From Thermomonas hydrothermalis (GTDB lineage: Bacteria > Pseudomonadota > Gammaproteobacteria > Xanthomonadales > Xanthomonadaceae): DNA of 49,241 nt. The stretch is taken from positions 1 to 49,241 of the forward strand of contig NZ_FQUK01000017.1 of the NCBI RefSeq assembly GCF_900129205.1, in the 5' to 3' direction. Numbering within the stretch: the first letter of the stretch is position 1; each line of letters starts with the position of its first letter. A program made the translations under genes and the position numbers. This document shows, piece by piece, positions 9,362 to 19,388 of this stretch. The notes below the pieces were generated by a model that was given only the letters and a program-made list of their open reading frames with translations, was not told where the DNA came from and ran no database searches.

Positions 9362-12300
9362 CTACATATTCCGCCGATACTCCCCACCCACCTCATACAA
9401 CGCATGGCTGATCTGCCCCAGCGAGTGGGTCTTGACCGCTTCCATCAGCGCCTCGAACACATTGCGCCGAGCCCGCGCCGCATCCTGTAGTGGCTTGAGC
9501 CCCTGCGCCGCCAGGCCGTTGCGATGGCGCTGAAACGCTTGCAGATTCTCGATCTGCTGGTGTTTTTCCGCTTCGGTGGAACGAATCAGCTCAATCTCGG
9601 TGGTGATGTCGCCAGCATGCTCCTTCGGCAGGAACGTGTTGACGCCGATGATGGGCAGCGAGCCGTCGTGCTTTTTCTGCTCGTAATACAGACTTTCTTC
9701 CTGGATCTTGCCGCGCTGGTACATGGTGTCCATGGCGCCCAGCACGCCACCACGTTCGCTGATCGCCTCGAACTCGCGATACACCGCTTCTTCCACCAGG
9801 TCGGTGAGATAGCCGACGATGAAGCTGCCCTGCCACGGGTTCTCGCAGAAGTTCAGCCCCAACTCTTTGTTGATGATCATCTGGATGGCCACGGCGCGCC
9901 GCACGGACTCTTCCGTAGGCGTGGTGATGGCTTCATCGTAAGCGTTGGTATGCAGGCTGTTGCAGTTGTCGAACAGGGCGTACAGCGCCTGTAGCGTGGT
10001 GCGGATGTCGTTGAACTGAATTTCCTGCGCGTGCAGCGACCGGCCGGAGGTCTGGATGTGGTACTTCAGCATCTGGCTGCGCGGGCTGGCGCCGTAACGC
10101 TCGCGCATGGCACGCGCCCAGATGCGGCGGGCCACGCGGCCGATCACCGTGTACTCCGGATCCATGCCGTTGCTGAAGAAGAAGCTCAGGTTGGGCGCGA
10201 AGTCGTCGATCTTCATCCCGCGCGCGAGGTAATACTCCACGATGGTGAAGCCGTTGCTCAGCGTGAATGCGAGCTGGCTGATCGGGTTGGCTCCAGCTTC
10301 GGCAATGTGGTAGCCGGAGATGGAGACCGAGTAGAAGTTGCGCACCTGGTGATCGACGAAGTACTGCTGGATGTCGCCCATCATCCGCAGCGCAAACTCG
10401 GTGCTGAAGATGCAGGTGTTCTGCGCCTGGTCTTCCTTCAGAATGTCGGCCTGCACGGTGCCGCGCACGGTCTTGAGGGTCTCGGCCTTGATCCGCGCAT
10501 AGGTCTCAGTGTCCACCAGCTGATCACCGGTGACACCCAGCAGGGCCAGCCCAAGACCATCGTTGCCCTGCGGCAGCTCACCCTCGTAGCGTGGACGTGG
10601 CCTGCCTTCAAACAGCGCATCGAGCGTTTTCTGCGCTTGCGCCCAACGATCCGGATCAGCCTTGAGGTATTTCTCCACCTGCTGGTCGATGGCGGTGTTC
10701 ATGAACATCGCCAGGATGATCGGCGCTGGGCCGTTGATGGTCATCGACACGCTGGTGGTGGACGCGCACAGATCGAAGCCTGAATAGAGCTTCTTCATGT
10801 CGTCCAGCGTGGGAATGTTGACGCCGGAGTTGCCGATCTTGCCGTAGATGTCCGGGCGAAGCGCCGGGTCTTCGCCATACAACGTCACGCTGTCGAACGC
10901 AGTGGACAGGCGCGCCGCCGGCTGCCCCAGGCTCAAGTAGTGGAAGCGGCGGTTGGTGCGCTCCGGGGTGCCCTCACCCGCGAACATGCGGATGGGGTCC
11001 TCGCCGGTCCGGCGGTAGGGATAGACACCGCCGGTGTAGGGGTAATAGCCGGGCAGATTTTCTTTCTGCAGGAAGGTCAGCAGCTCGCCCCAGCTCCGAT
11101 AGGTGGGCGCGGCGATCTTCGGAATCTGCTGGTGGCTGAGCGATTCGCGGTAGTTCTCGACGCGGATCGTCTTGTCGCGCACCTGGTATTCGTTGACCGG
11201 ATCGGTGATGGATTTCAAGCGCGCCGGCCACTCGCGCAGGAGTTTGAGCGCCTCGGCATCCAATGACTGGATGGCATCGTTGTAGCGCTGGCGCAAGGTG
11301 TTGCGTGAACGGTCATCGCCCTCGGTGAGCGCCTCGACCGGATACAGATCCAGCGGCTTGGGCAACGCCGGATCGCCCAACTCTCGCAGAGCCTCCCACA
11401 ACGATTGGGCGCGATCGGCGATTTCCGCCTGCGCCTCGATCCGGGCATTGATGGCACGACCCTGCTCGGCGATCTCGGCCAGATAGCGCACGCGATTGCC
11501 GGGGATGAGCACGGTCGCGCGCGGCTCACGGATGCTCGTGTCCAGCTGCGGCGTCCAACGCTCGGCCGGCAGCGCCAGTTTTTCCCGCAACAGGCGGCAC
11601 AGATTGACGAACATCCAGTTCAGACCGGGGTCGTTGAACTGGCTGGCGATAGTGGGATAGACCGGAATGTCCTCATCGCGGATGTCAAACCGCGCGCGGT
11701 TGCGCTTCCACTGCTTGCGCACATCGCGCAGTGCATCTTCAGCGCCGCGCTTGTCGAACTTGTTGAGCACCACCAGCTCGGCAAAATCGAGCATGTCGAT
11801 CTTTTCCAGCTGGCTGGGCGCGCCGAAGTCGGAGGTCATGACGTACATCGGGAAATCGACCAGATCGACGATTTCCGAATCGGACTGGCCGATACCGGCT
11901 GTCTCGACGATGACCAGGTCATAGCCCAACGACTTCAGGAAGGCGATGCAGTCCTTCAGCACCGCATTGGTGGCGGCATGCTGGCGGCGGGTGGCCATCG
12001 AGCGCATGAACACCCGTGGGCTGCGCAGGCTGTTCATGCGAATGCGATCCCCCAGCAGCGCACCGCCGGTGCGGCGGCGGGTGGGATCGACCGAGATCAC
12101 CGCGATGTGCATGTCGGGGAACTGCGCCAAAAACCGGTTGAGCAGCTCGTCGGTGACCGAGGACTTACCCGCACCACCGGTGCCGGTAATGCCCACCACC
12201 GGCGTGCGTCCGCCGGCCAGCTGCCATTCCTTACGCAACCGTGCCAGCTCAGCCTCGTCGAGGGCGGATTCCTCGATGGCCGAAAGCATGCGGCCAATCG

Positions 12301-12817
12301 CGATTTCATCCTCGAATGCCACCTTGTGCGGGATTTCGACCGGAAGACGGGCCGCGCTGGCGCGCCGGATCACGTCCTCGATCATCGCCACCAGCCCCAT
12401 GTGCATGCCATCGTTGGGGTGGTAGATCCGCTCGACGCCGTAGGCCTGCAACTCGCGGATTTCCTCCGGCGTGATGGTGCCGCCACCGCCGCCAAATACG
12501 CGGATATGGCCGGCGCCGCGCTCACGCAGCATGTCCACCATGTATTTGAAGTACTCGACATGGCCACCCTGATAGGACGACAGCGCGATGGCGTCGGCAT
12601 CCTCCTGCAAGGCCGCACGCACCACCTCCTCGACACTGCGGTTGTGCCCCAGATGGATCACTTCCGCACCCTGCGCCTGGATCAACCGACGCATGATGTT
12701 GATGGCGGCATCGTGACCATCGAACAGGCTGGCGGCGGTGATAAAACGCAACGGGCTGGTCTCGGGCTGGCGCTCGGGCAGCTGGGTGGCTGGCGTGCTC
12801 ATAGAAAGTCCACACAT
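9362..12817 (-). CDS. icmF: IcmF: fused isobutyryl-CoA mutase with GTPase chaperone
   Basis: This 1151-residue enzyme uses adenosylcobalamin to interconvert isobutyryl-CoA and butyryl-CoA, with related activity on isovaleryl/pivalyl-CoA in some homologues. The order is the B12-binding domain (about 22-160; [10 protein letters not shown], with His as cobalt ligand, and VFGGGGG), the MeaI-type G-protein domain (P-loop GTGGAGKSS at about 212-220; [17 protein letters not shown]), a linker, then the mutase barrel ([55 protein letters not shown]). The Phe in RRFHYL and Gln in QAQNTCIF replace the Tyr and Arg of methylmalonyl-CoA mutase, supporting the IcmF call. The start at 12817 has AGGTGA upstream. 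The ATG at 12802 is an alternative. The stop abuts the IS3 relic. Confidence 0.95.
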   Translation of the reverse strand: MCGLSMSTPATQLPERQPETSPLRFITAASLFDGHDAAINIMRRLIQAQGAEVIHLGHNRSVEEVVRAALQEDADAIALSSYQGGHVEYFKYMVDMLRERGAGHIRVFGGGGGTITPEEIRELQAYGVERIYHPNDGMHMGLVAMIEDVIRRASAARLPVEIPHKVAFEDEIAIGRMLSAIEESALDEAELARLRKEWQLAGGRTPVVGITGTGGAGKSSVTDELLNRFLAQFPDMHIAVISVDPTRRRTGGALLGDRIRMNSLRSPRVFMRSMATRRQHAATNAVLKDCIAFLKSLGYDLVIVETAGIGQSDSEIVDLVDFPMYVMTSDFGAPSQLEKIDMLDFAELVVLNKFDKRGAEDALRDVRKQWKRNRARFDIRDEDIPVYPTIASQFNDPGLNWMFVNLCRLLREKLALPAERWTPQLDTSIREPRATVLIPGNRVRYLAEIAEQGRAINARIEAQAEIADRAQSLWEALRELGDPALPKPLDLYPVEALTEGDDRSRNTLRQRYNDAIQSLDAEALKLLREWPARLKSITDPVNEYQVRDKTIRVENYRESLSHQQIPKIAAPTYRSWGELLTFLQKENLPGYYPYTGGVYPYRRTGEDPIRMFAGEGTPERTNRRFHYLSLGQPAARLSTAFDSVTLYGEDPALRPDIYGKIGNSGVNIPTLDDMKKLYSGFDLCASTTSVSMTINGPAPIILAMFMNTAIDQQVEKYLKADPDRWAQAQKTLDALFEGRPRPRYEGELPQGNDGLGLALLGVTGDQLVDTETYARIKAETLKTVRGTVQADILKEDQAQNTCIFSTEFALRMMGDIQQYFVDHQVRNFYSVSISGYHIAEAGANPISQLAFTLSNGFTIVEYYLARGMKIDDFAPNLSFFFSNGMDPEYTVIGRVARRIWARAMRERYGASPRSQMLKYHIQTSGRSLHAQEIQFNDIRTTLQALYALFDNCNSLHTNAYDEAITTPTEESVRRAVAIQMIINKELGLNFCENPWQGSFIVGYLTDLVEEAVYREFEAISERGGVLGAMDTMYQRGKIQEESLYYEQKKHDGSLPIIGVNTFLPKEHAGDITTEIELIRSTEAEKHQQIENLQAFQRHRNGLAAQGLKPLQDAARARRNVFEALMEAVKTHSLGQISHALYEVGGEYRRNM

Positions 12818-12887
12818 CGGAAATCGATCACCTGCCGATTGTAGCGCGGGGTTAGGATGGCGCTCTCACGATCCGGATATCCGATCC

Positions 12888-13706
12888 ATGCGCTCACGCT
12901 TCACGTTCCCGCTGCTGGCCGCCGTCATCCTGATGACCGGCTGCCTGCAATCACCTTCACACCCATCACCCACGCCGCGCCTGCTTCTGCTGGGCGAAGT
13001 GCACGACAACCCCGCAGGGCACGCGGCACGTCTGGACTGGCTGCGCACCCAACTGGCCTCGGGCTGGCGGCCGGCGATTGCGATGGAACAGTTCGACACC
13101 GACCAGCAACCTGCGCTGGACGCAGCGATGCGCACGTGCACAGATGCCACCTGCGTAGTAGCGCGGGTATCGCCTTCGCCATCAGGCTGGAACTGGACGT
13201 TCTATGCGCCCGTGATTGAGTTGGCACTTGAATACCGGCTGCCACTGCTGGCCGCCAATCTGTCGCGCGCGGATGCGTCAAAGGTGGTGAAAGACGGCTT
13301 TGCCGCAGCACTGCCAGCGGACATCATCGCCCGCTACCGGCTCGACAACCTGCCTGCGGAGGTATTGGCCGCGCAGGAAAACGAAGTGCGCGACAGCCAC
13401 TGCGGCGCACTGCCGGAATCGCTGGTGGCGCCGATGGCGAAAGCACAGATCGCCCGCGACGTGGTGATGGCCGAGACGCTGCGCACTCACGCCGACCGCG
13501 GCGTGGTGCTGATCGCCGGCAACGGGCATGTGCGCCGCGACATTGCAGTGCCGTACTGGCTGCGCCAACAGGGGTTGGCCGCACAGGCCGTGGGCTTCCT
13601 GGAGCCCTCCGGCGATGCCCGGGTATTTGATGCTGTCCGGCGCATTCCAACATTCCCGCGCCCGGATCCCTGCGCCGGGTTCAAGGCACCGGCGCGCAAC
13701 GGCTGA
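12888..13706 (+). CDS. ChaN-like haem-binding lipoprotein
   Basis: A 272-residue protein with a lipoprotein-type signal (LLAAVILMTGC, lipidated Cys about residue 19) followed by the ChaN/DUF399 fold: RLLLLGEVHDNPAGH near the start, IAMEQFDTDQQPALDAA, and VVLIAGNGHVRRDIAVPYWL near the end. The GEVHDN and GNGHVR histidines are the conserved ones. Campylobacter ChaN binds haem at the outer membrane, but the role here is unknown. The ATG at 12888 is preferred to the in-frame start at 12738, which would lie across the start of icmF on the other strand. It is divergent from icmF, with about 70 bases between them. Confidence 0.85.
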   Translation: MRSRFTFPLLAAVILMTGCLQSPSHPSPTPRLLLLGEVHDNPAGHAARLDWLRTQLASGWRPAIAMEQFDTDQQPALDAAMRTCTDATCVVARVSPSPSGWNWTFYAPVIELALEYRLPLLAANLSRADASKVVKDGFAAALPADIIARYRLDNLPAEVLAAQENEVRDSHCGALPESLVAPMAKAQIARDVVMAETLRTHADRGVVLIAGNGHVRRDIAVPYWLRQQGLAAQAVGFLEPSGDARVFDAVRRIPTFPRPDPCAGFKAPARNG

Positions 13707-13721
13707 ATGGTGCAATGCACC

Positions 13722-13767
13722 CATACCTTGACGTATGCAGGCCCGACACACCGGGATGACCTAAAAT
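13722..13767 (+). promoter_or_regulatory. Palindromic operator candidate and -10 box before leucine dehydrogenase
   Basis: CATACCTTGACGTATGCA (13722-13739) has inverted CATAC/GTATG arms and matches 17 of 18 bases of a site in front of fabA (33766-33783). A -10-like TAAAAT lies at 13762-13767, about 100 bases before the ldh start. The palindrome ends at the expected -35 position. TTGACG inside it is too far (28 bases) from TAAAAT to be its -35. The remaining leader to 13864 shows nothing else. Confidence 0.5.
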
Positions 13768-13864
13768 AGGCGGTGCAGCGGGGCGCAGTCCCGCCGCAGC
13801 CACACCAGACGTTCCCTTCCACTGCCAGCGGCCGTGCCGGTTCGGCACCGCCCGGAGCTTTGCC

Positions 13865-14962
13865 ATGATCTTTGAAACGCTCGACACCTACGGCCACGAA
13901 CAGGTCGTGTTCTGCCACAACAAGGACGCCGGCCTGAAGGCGATCATCGCCATCCACAATACGGTGCTTGGCCCTGCGCTCGGTGGCACCCGCATGTGGC
14001 CGTACAAGAGCGAACAGGACGCGCTCAACGACGTGCTGCGCCTGTCGCGCGGGATGACCTACAAGAACGCCGTGGCCGGCCTCAACATCGGCGGCGGCAA
14101 GGCGGTGATCATCGGTGATCCGGCCAAGGACAAGTCCGAGGCGCTGTTCCGCGCGTTTGGCAAGTTTGTGGATTCGCTGGGCGGCCGCTACATCACCGCC
14201 GAAGACGTCGGTATCGACGTCAACGACATGGAATACGTGTACCGGGAAACCGAATACGTGACCGGCGTGCACCAGGTGCATGGCGGCTCGGGCGATCCCT
14301 CGCCGTTCACCGCCTACGGCACCCTGCAAGGGCTGATGGCCACCTTGAACCGCAAGTTCGGCAACGAGGACGTGGGCAAGTACAGCTATGCCGTGCAGGG
14401 CTTGGGCCACGTCGGCATGGAATACGTGAAGTTGCTGAAAGAGCGCGGCGCCAAAATTTTCGTCACCGACATCAACCCGGCACTGGTGGAGAAAGCGGTC
14501 TCCGAATACGGCGCTGAAGCCGTCGGGCCAGAAGATATCTATGACGTCCCGGCCGATGTGTATTCGCCGTGCGCACTGGGCGGCACCGTCAACGAGCAGA
14601 CCCTGCCGCGCCTGAAGTGCAAGATCATCTGCGGCGCTGCCAACAACCAGCTGGCCAGCAACGAGATCGGCGATGAAGTGGCCCGCCGCGGCATCCTCTA
14701 TGCGCCGGACTATGCCGTGAACGCCGGCGGCGTGATGAACGTGGCGCTGGAGCTGGACGGCTACAACCGCGAACGCGCCATGCGCATGATGCGCACCATC
14801 TATCACAACCTTACCCGCATCTATGAGATCGCCGAGCGCGACGGCATCCCCACCTACAAGGCAGCCGACCGCCTGGCCGAGGAGCGGATCGAAAAGATCG
14901 GCCGCCTGAAACTGCCGATGGGACGCGGCCATACCCGCTTCCAAGGCCGGATCCGCGGCTGA
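13865..14962 (+). CDS. ldh: Leucine dehydrogenase (Glu/Leu/Phe/Val family)
   Basis: This enzyme catalyses the NAD-dependent reversible oxidative deamination of leucine, valine or isoleucine to branched alpha-keto acids. The 365-residue length fits the family. It shows the substrate domain (GPALGGTRMWPY, the RLSRGMTYKNA lysine, the NIGGGKAVI catalytic lysine, ITAEDVGI), the Rossmann segment (VQGLGHVGMEYVKLL, FVTDINP), and CGAANNQLA and YAPDYAVNAGGVMNV. The keto acids feed both the leucine-catabolic genes in this window and the primers for iso-branched fatty acids typical of xanthomonads. A palindrome shared with the fabA promoter lies upstream, and a hairpin terminator follows. Confidence 0.95.
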   Translation: MIFETLDTYGHEQVVFCHNKDAGLKAIIAIHNTVLGPALGGTRMWPYKSEQDALNDVLRLSRGMTYKNAVAGLNIGGGKAVIIGDPAKDKSEALFRAFGKFVDSLGGRYITAEDVGIDVNDMEYVYRETEYVTGVHQVHGGSGDPSPFTAYGTLQGLMATLNRKFGNEDVGKYSYAVQGLGHVGMEYVKLLKERGAKIFVTDINPALVEKAVSEYGAEAVGPEDIYDVPADVYSPCALGGTVNEQTLPRLKCKIICGAANNQLASNEIGDEVARRGILYAPDYAVNAGGVMNVALELDGYNRERAMRMMRTIYHNLTRIYEIAERDGIPTYKAADRLAEERIEKIGRLKLPMGRGHTRFQGRIRG

Positions 14963-14970
14963 TCCTGTGC

Positions 14971-15003
14971 ACGGGCATGCGCGGCCTGACCCCGCATGCC
15001 CGT
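14971..15003 (+). terminator. Hairpin after leucine dehydrogenase
   Basis: ACGGGCATGCG (14971-14981) and CGCATGCCCGT (14993-15003) form a perfect 11-base stem with an 11-base loop, nine bases after the ldh stop. Only CTTG follows, so it is a weak intrinsic terminator by the T-run criterion. Confidence 0.6.
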
Positions 15004-15071
15004 CTTGACGCTGCACCGCAGCCCTTGCCTTCGGCCTTCCCCGTCAACCTCTCAACCCCAGGCACCCCCGC

Positions 15072-16229
15072 ATGCGCCCCTTCCCCTTAGGTGACGACAT
15101 CGATGCCCTGCGCGAAGCGGTGCGCCGCTTTGCCGAAACCGAAATCGCCCCGCGCGCTGCACAGATCGACGCGGATAACGCGTTTCCGCCCGACCTGTGG
15201 CCAAAGCTGGGTGAAATGGGGCTGCTTGGCCTGACGGTTCCAACCGAATATGGCGGCAGCGGCATGGGCTATCTGGCCCATCTGGTGGCCATGGAGGAAA
15301 TCAGCCGTGCTTCCGGCTCGGTGGGGTTGTCCTATGGCGCCCACTCCAACCTGTGTGTCAGCAACCTCTACGCCAATGGCACCGAAGCCCAGCGCGCCCG
15401 CTATCTGCCCAAGCTGTGCAGCGGCGAGTGGGTGGGTGCACTGGCCATGAGCGAACCGGGCGCCGGCTCCGACGTGGTGGGATCGATGGCCTGCCGCGCC
15501 GAGCGCAAGGGCGATGTCTGGGTGGCCAATGGCAACAAGATGTGGATCACCAACGGCCCCGATGCCGACGTGCTGATCGTCTACATGCGCACCGCAAGCC
15601 GCGAGCTCGGCAGCAAGTGCATGACCGCCTTCATTGTCGAAAAAGGCATGCCAGGCTTCTCCACCGCGCAGAAGCTCGACAAGCTGGGCATGCGTGGCAG
15701 CAACACCTGTGAGCTGGTGTTCGAAAACTGCGAGATCCCGCAGGAGAACGTCCTGGGCGAGGTCAACAACGGCGTCAAAGTGCTGATGAGCGGCCTGAAC
15801 ACCGAGCGCCTGGTGCTCACGGGCGGGCCGATCGGGCTGATGCAGGCCGCACTCGATCTCACCCTGCCCTACGTGCGCGAACGTCGCCAGTTCGGCCAGC
15901 CGATCGGCACCTTCGAGCTGATGCAGGCCAAGATCGCCGACATGTACACCGCGCTGCAGTCTTCACGCGCCTTTGCCTACCAGGTGGCACGCGATTACGA
16001 CGCCGGCCATAAAAGCCGCGTCGATGCCGCCGCCTGCCTGCTGCATGCCAGCGAGGCGGCAGTCCAGGTGGCGCTGGAAGCCATCCAGTCGCTCGGTGGC
16101 AATGGCTACATCAACGACTATCCGGCCGGCCGCATCCTACGCGACGCCAAGCTGTACGCCATCGGCGCTGGCACCAACGAAATCCGCCGCATGCTGATCG
16201 GCCGCGAGCTGTTTGCCGGCAATCACTAA
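15072..16229 (+). CDS. liuA: Isovaleryl-CoA dehydrogenase
   Basis: This FAD enzyme oxidises isovaleryl-CoA to 3-methylcrotonyl-CoA in leucine breakdown. The 385-residue protein has acyl-CoA dehydrogenase signatures ([13 protein letters not shown] and the C-terminal [33 protein letters not shown]). It also has features of the isovaleryl branch: [17 protein letters not shown], and [18 protein letters not shown], where the glutamate of TERLVL corresponds to the catalytic base moved in isovaleryl-CoA dehydrogenase. It follows ldh by 109 bases on the same strand, linking deamination to the first acyl-CoA oxidation. The next pathway genes are at 26.5 kb and 42-46 kb. Confidence 0.92.
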   Translation: MRPFPLGDDIDALREAVRRFAETEIAPRAAQIDADNAFPPDLWPKLGEMGLLGLTVPTEYGGSGMGYLAHLVAMEEISRASGSVGLSYGAHSNLCVSNLYANGTEAQRARYLPKLCSGEWVGALAMSEPGAGSDVVGSMACRAERKGDVWVANGNKMWITNGPDADVLIVYMRTASRELGSKCMTAFIVEKGMPGFSTAQKLDKLGMRGSNTCELVFENCEIPQENVLGEVNNGVKVLMSGLNTERLVLTGGPIGLMQAALDLTLPYVRERRQFGQPIGTFELMQAKIADMYTALQSSRAFAYQVARDYDAGHKSRVDAAACLLHASEAAVQVALEAIQSLGGNGYINDYPAGRILRDAKLYAIGAGTNEIRRMLIGRELFAGNH

Positions 16230-16245
16230 CGAAATCTCTGCGGAA

Positions 16246-16273
16246 GGCGCCCGCCGCGCATCGGGCAGGCGCC
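16246..16273. terminator. Hairpin between convergent liuA and autotransporter genes
   Basis: GGCGCCCGCC (16246-16255) pairs with GGCAGGCGCC (16264-16273) with one mismatch, in the 58-base gap between two converging genes. It can serve either direction. There is no clear T-run. Confidence 0.5.
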
Positions 16274-16287
16274 ATCGTTGCCGACCA

Positions 16288-19194
16288 TCAGAACCGGTAG
16301 CCTGCCTGTAGCTGGACGTTGCCGGCCTGACCCAGCCCGTCGCTGCGACGGGTCAGATCCAGACGCCACCAGCCGCGGTCACCCTGCTGCACATCCAGCC
16401 CAATCCCGAACTGACGGCGGCTGGGCGCAAGCGACATCCCGGGCATCGGCGCCCACTGGGTCAGCCCGGTAAAGCTGGCCTCAAACAATCGCCCCGAGGT
16501 CATCAGGGTACGCCGCTGCTCAAGGTAGGCATCAGCGCTCACTGCGAGATCGCCCACCCGCCAGTGCTGCGCCGCCCGCACGCCCGCCAGCGCCTGCCAG
16601 CGCCCGCTGTCCCACTGCCGCGCCTGCAAGCCGAACCCGGTGTCGCCGGTTTCGGCAAAGCCGCCATTGCGCACGCGCACGTAGTCGCTGCCCAGATACG
16701 GCGTCAGGCGTAGTGCCCCGTGTGACCACCGCCAGCCGAGCTCCGTGCTCGCCCCCCAATAGCTGCCGTGCATGCGGCCGAACACCGGATCACGCAGCGC
16801 GCCCAGCAGCAGGGTCCGCTGGACCTGGCGTTGGAACCCGCCCCCGACCAGCTGCGCCTGCCACTGCCACGGGCCGTCCTGTCGCATCGCATACAGCTGC
16901 ACCTGCTGCTGTACGCCACGACTGCGGTCGCCCAGCGTATCCAGCCAACCCAGCTGGGTCTGGCGATCGAGCGTGACACCCACCAGGGCGCGCTCACCCA
17001 GGCGCCAGTCATTGCCGATCAGCTGCCCACCACTCTGCAGACCGACCGTGTCGAAACCAGACCGGGCCAGCTGCCCACCGCCTGCCAGATCCTGCGACCA
17101 GCCTCCCGCCCGTGCCGGCGCATCCGCCAGCTGCGACAACCGCTGCGCAAGCGCCTGCCGGCCGGCGTCGATGCCGTCCAGGGTCAACGCCAGCGATGCG
17201 CCATAGAGCTGACCAGACAGACTGCGCAGCGACAGATCGGCCTGCGTGGCGCTTGCAGTCTGCTGGAAAGCACCGGCGGCCTGGATGAACCCGGTGCCGA
17301 TCGTCGGCGCGGCAAGGCCGCCAAGCTGGGCATCAATCGCCTGCATCGCCGCTTCCATACGTCCGGCACTCACCAGGCTGACCCCACCCAGACCAAGTGC
17401 CGCCACCGCCTTGCTGACGTCGATACGGTTGATATCGAGAAAGACCGTGTTGGGGTTGTAGCTCAGGCTGGCATCCAGGAACACGTTGGACGCCGCCTTG
17501 AGCGAGGAAAACCGGCCCTGGACACCGCCATTGGCGGACAGCAGCGTCTCGCGCGCGCTGGTGGTATAGCCGGAGCGCACGCCCAGCACCGCCAGCGTGC
17601 CATCGACACTGGCCTGCCCACTCACCTGGAGCGGGCTGCCCAACCAGACCCCAAGCGTGCCGCTGGCCGTCTGCAGGTAGTTGCCGGCGATGCTGGCCGG
17701 CGAGCTGGCACCGACCAGGAACCGCCCAGCGTTGTTGACGTTGCCACCAAACGCACCGCTGGCCCAGACGGTGGCACCGCTGGCCACAGTCAGATTCGAT
17801 GCCAGCCCCTTGCGCACATCCAGTCCACCGGCATCCACCCGGGTGGCACCGGTAAACAGCCCGGCCTCGGCCAGCGTCAGGATGCCGGACCCACCCTTGA
17901 TCAGACCACCACTGCCGATGATGGGATTGCGCCAGACCGAATTGCCGGAAAACGACACGCTGAAATCGCCCCAGGCAAAGTTGCTCGGCCCCATGGCGGC
18001 CTTGGTGACATCCAGCAGGCCCCAACCAAACACCGGATCCACCCCCGGCGCCCCCAGATCCTTGGCAGCGCCCAGAATCAGCTGCCGCACCTGATCGTTG
18101 TTCATGTAGGGGAACGCCGACCACACCACCGCCGCAGCGCCTGACACCTGAGGCGCCGCAAACGAAGTCCCGCCCCCCTGGTAGAGGGCATAGCTGCTGT
18201 CTCCGACCTTGGCCTTGGGGTCGATGAAAATCACGTTGCCCGGCGCCACCAGGCAGTAGTTCATCGCCGAACCGCACTGCTGGGAATACGACGTAAGCTG
18301 GGTGGGGTTGTCGGGATCAAGCGCACCAACGGTCAACCACCCCTTTTCGAGCTCGGCATCACCCGCCAGCGTCGGCAGCCGGGCGTTGTCGGAAGGCTCA
18401 CCGGCATAGCGCGGGTCTGCGCCGCTGTTGCCATTGGCAAAGACGATGATGCCACCGCGGTTGACCACGAAATCCCGCCAAGCCGTGGCCAACTCCTGGG
18501 TCAACAATGGATCGTTCCAGTACAGACCACCCCAGGAATTGTTGATGATGCGGGCACCAGCATTGGCCAGCTCGGCATTGACCGCCCGGAAGAAATCCCC
18601 ATACCCCTCGCCCGCATGGATCTCATTGCCGGCACCGGAGCCGTCATCGGACGGGGGTGAATCGCTGATGATGCGTGAGGAAGCGATGCTGGCGTTTTGC
18701 GCCACGCCACCGCCCCAGCTTCCAACCCCTTTGCCTGCGGCCAGTTCAGCCACCTCCGTGCCATGACCGACCTTATCATCCACCGTCGTATCGTTGGTGG
18801 CCGGATTCACATGGATGAAGCTGGCCGTGACCCGGCCATTCAGAGCCGGATGCTGCCGGTTCACCCCGGTATCCAGCAGACCGATGGTCACCCCTTGCCC
18901 TGTCAGCCCGGCCCCCAAGGCGCCGGCCGCATTTGTCAGCACCAGATGGCGGCTGTACTGCGGCAGGCTGGCCGGCCCAGACAGGGTTGGAATGGTTGGC
19001 GGATTGACCACGAGACTGCTGTCGATGGTCACTGTCGGAGTGAACCCGATGCCGCCCCCCGGTGTGACCGGCGGCGGCGTAGAACGGACCGCCCCACCCC
19101 CGCCACCGCAGGCAGTCAGCAGCACGGCCATGACACAGGGCAGCATCGCCACGGCGTGATGGCACATCCGGACATCCAAACGATTCGTCTTCAC
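16288..19194 (-). CDS. Subtilisin-like serine protease autotransporter with lipoprotein signal
   Basis: A 968-residue type V secreted protease. The GTG at 19194 is chosen because AAGGGGAA lies five bases upstream, and it gives a lipoprotein-type signal (MAVLLTAC, Cys29) followed by a Gly5 tract and a Pro-rich spacer. The S8 peptidase domain follows (about 95-440), with Asp108 in LLDTGVN, His144 in GHGTEVAE and Ser344 in GGTSFAAPQVSG. Next is a beta-helix-like stalk (GSGGLIKGGSGILTLAEAG and similar autotransporter repeats). The last about 270 residues form a beta-barrel ending in the typical aromatic YRF. Lipidated autotransporter proteases such as Neisseria NalP process other surface proteins. 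A similar role here is only an analogy. Confidence 0.92.
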   Translation of the reverse strand: MKTNRLDVRMCHHAVAMLPCVMAVLLTACGGGGGAVRSTPPPVTPGGGIGFTPTVTIDSSLVVNPPTIPTLSGPASLPQYSRHLVLTNAAGALGAGLTGQGVTIGLLDTGVNRQHPALNGRVTASFIHVNPATNDTTVDDKVGHGTEVAELAAGKGVGSWGGGVAQNASIASSRIISDSPPSDDGSGAGNEIHAGEGYGDFFRAVNAELANAGARIINNSWGGLYWNDPLLTQELATAWRDFVVNRGGIIVFANGNSGADPRYAGEPSDNARLPTLAGDAELEKGWLTVGALDPDNPTQLTSYSQQCGSAMNYCLVAPGNVIFIDPKAKVGDSSYALYQGGGTSFAAPQVSGAAAVVWSAFPYMNNDQVRQLILGAAKDLGAPGVDPVFGWGLLDVTKAAMGPSNFAWGDFSVSFSGNSVWRNPIIGSGGLIKGGSGILTLAEAGLFTGATRVDAGGLDVRKGLASNLTVASGATVWASGAFGGNVNNAGRFLVGASSPASIAGNYLQTASGTLGVWLGSPLQVSGQASVDGTLAVLGVRSGYTTSARETLLSANGGVQGRFSSLKAASNVFLDASLSYNPNTVFLDINRIDVSKAVAALGLGGVSLVSAGRMEAAMQAIDAQLGGLAAPTIGTGFIQAAGAFQQTASATQADLSLRSLSGQLYGASLALTLDGIDAGRQALAQRLSQLADAPARAGGWSQDLAGGGQLARSGFDTVGLQSGGQLIGNDWRLGERALVGVTLDRQTQLGWLDTLGDRSRGVQQQVQLYAMRQDGPWQWQAQLVGGGFQRQVQRTLLLGALRDPVFGRMHGSYWGASTELGWRWSHGALRLTPYLGSDYVRVRNGGFAETGDTGFGLQARQWDSGRWQALAGVRAAQHWRVGDLAVSADAYLEQRRTLMTSGRLFEASFTGLTQWAPMPGMSLAPSRRQFGIGLDVQQGDRGWWRLDLTRRSDGLGQAGNVQLQAGYRF

Positions 19195-19388
19195 GATATT
19201 TCCCCTTGCGACTCTTGGCCGCAGCAACGCGGTCGTCACCGCCAGACCGACGCGAGTTGTAAGCCGTTTCTGCCCGCACCTGCAATCCCTGGCAGGCACG
19301 ATGTGGCGTTGCAACATGTGCCGCGGTTTCGCGCCATAATCTGAGATCTTTCCGGCCCCTACCGGGCCCCACCCCTACGGAGCAGCCC

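Noticed and set aside
11405..12844. Long open frame (479 codons) on the plus strand opposite icmF
   Set aside because: It is the antisense of conserved IcmF domains, has no family motif and no ribosome-binding site. Long antisense frames are expected in GC-rich DNA.
13728..13733. TTGACG as -35 of the ldh promoter
   Set aside because: It lies 28 bases from the only -10-like box, too far. It is better explained as the centre of the palindrome.
13487..15016. 509-codon minus-strand frame opposite leucine dehydrogenase
   Set aside because: The plus strand encodes a full-length, motif-complete dehydrogenase. The antisense product is His/Gly/Val-rich with no recognisable domain.
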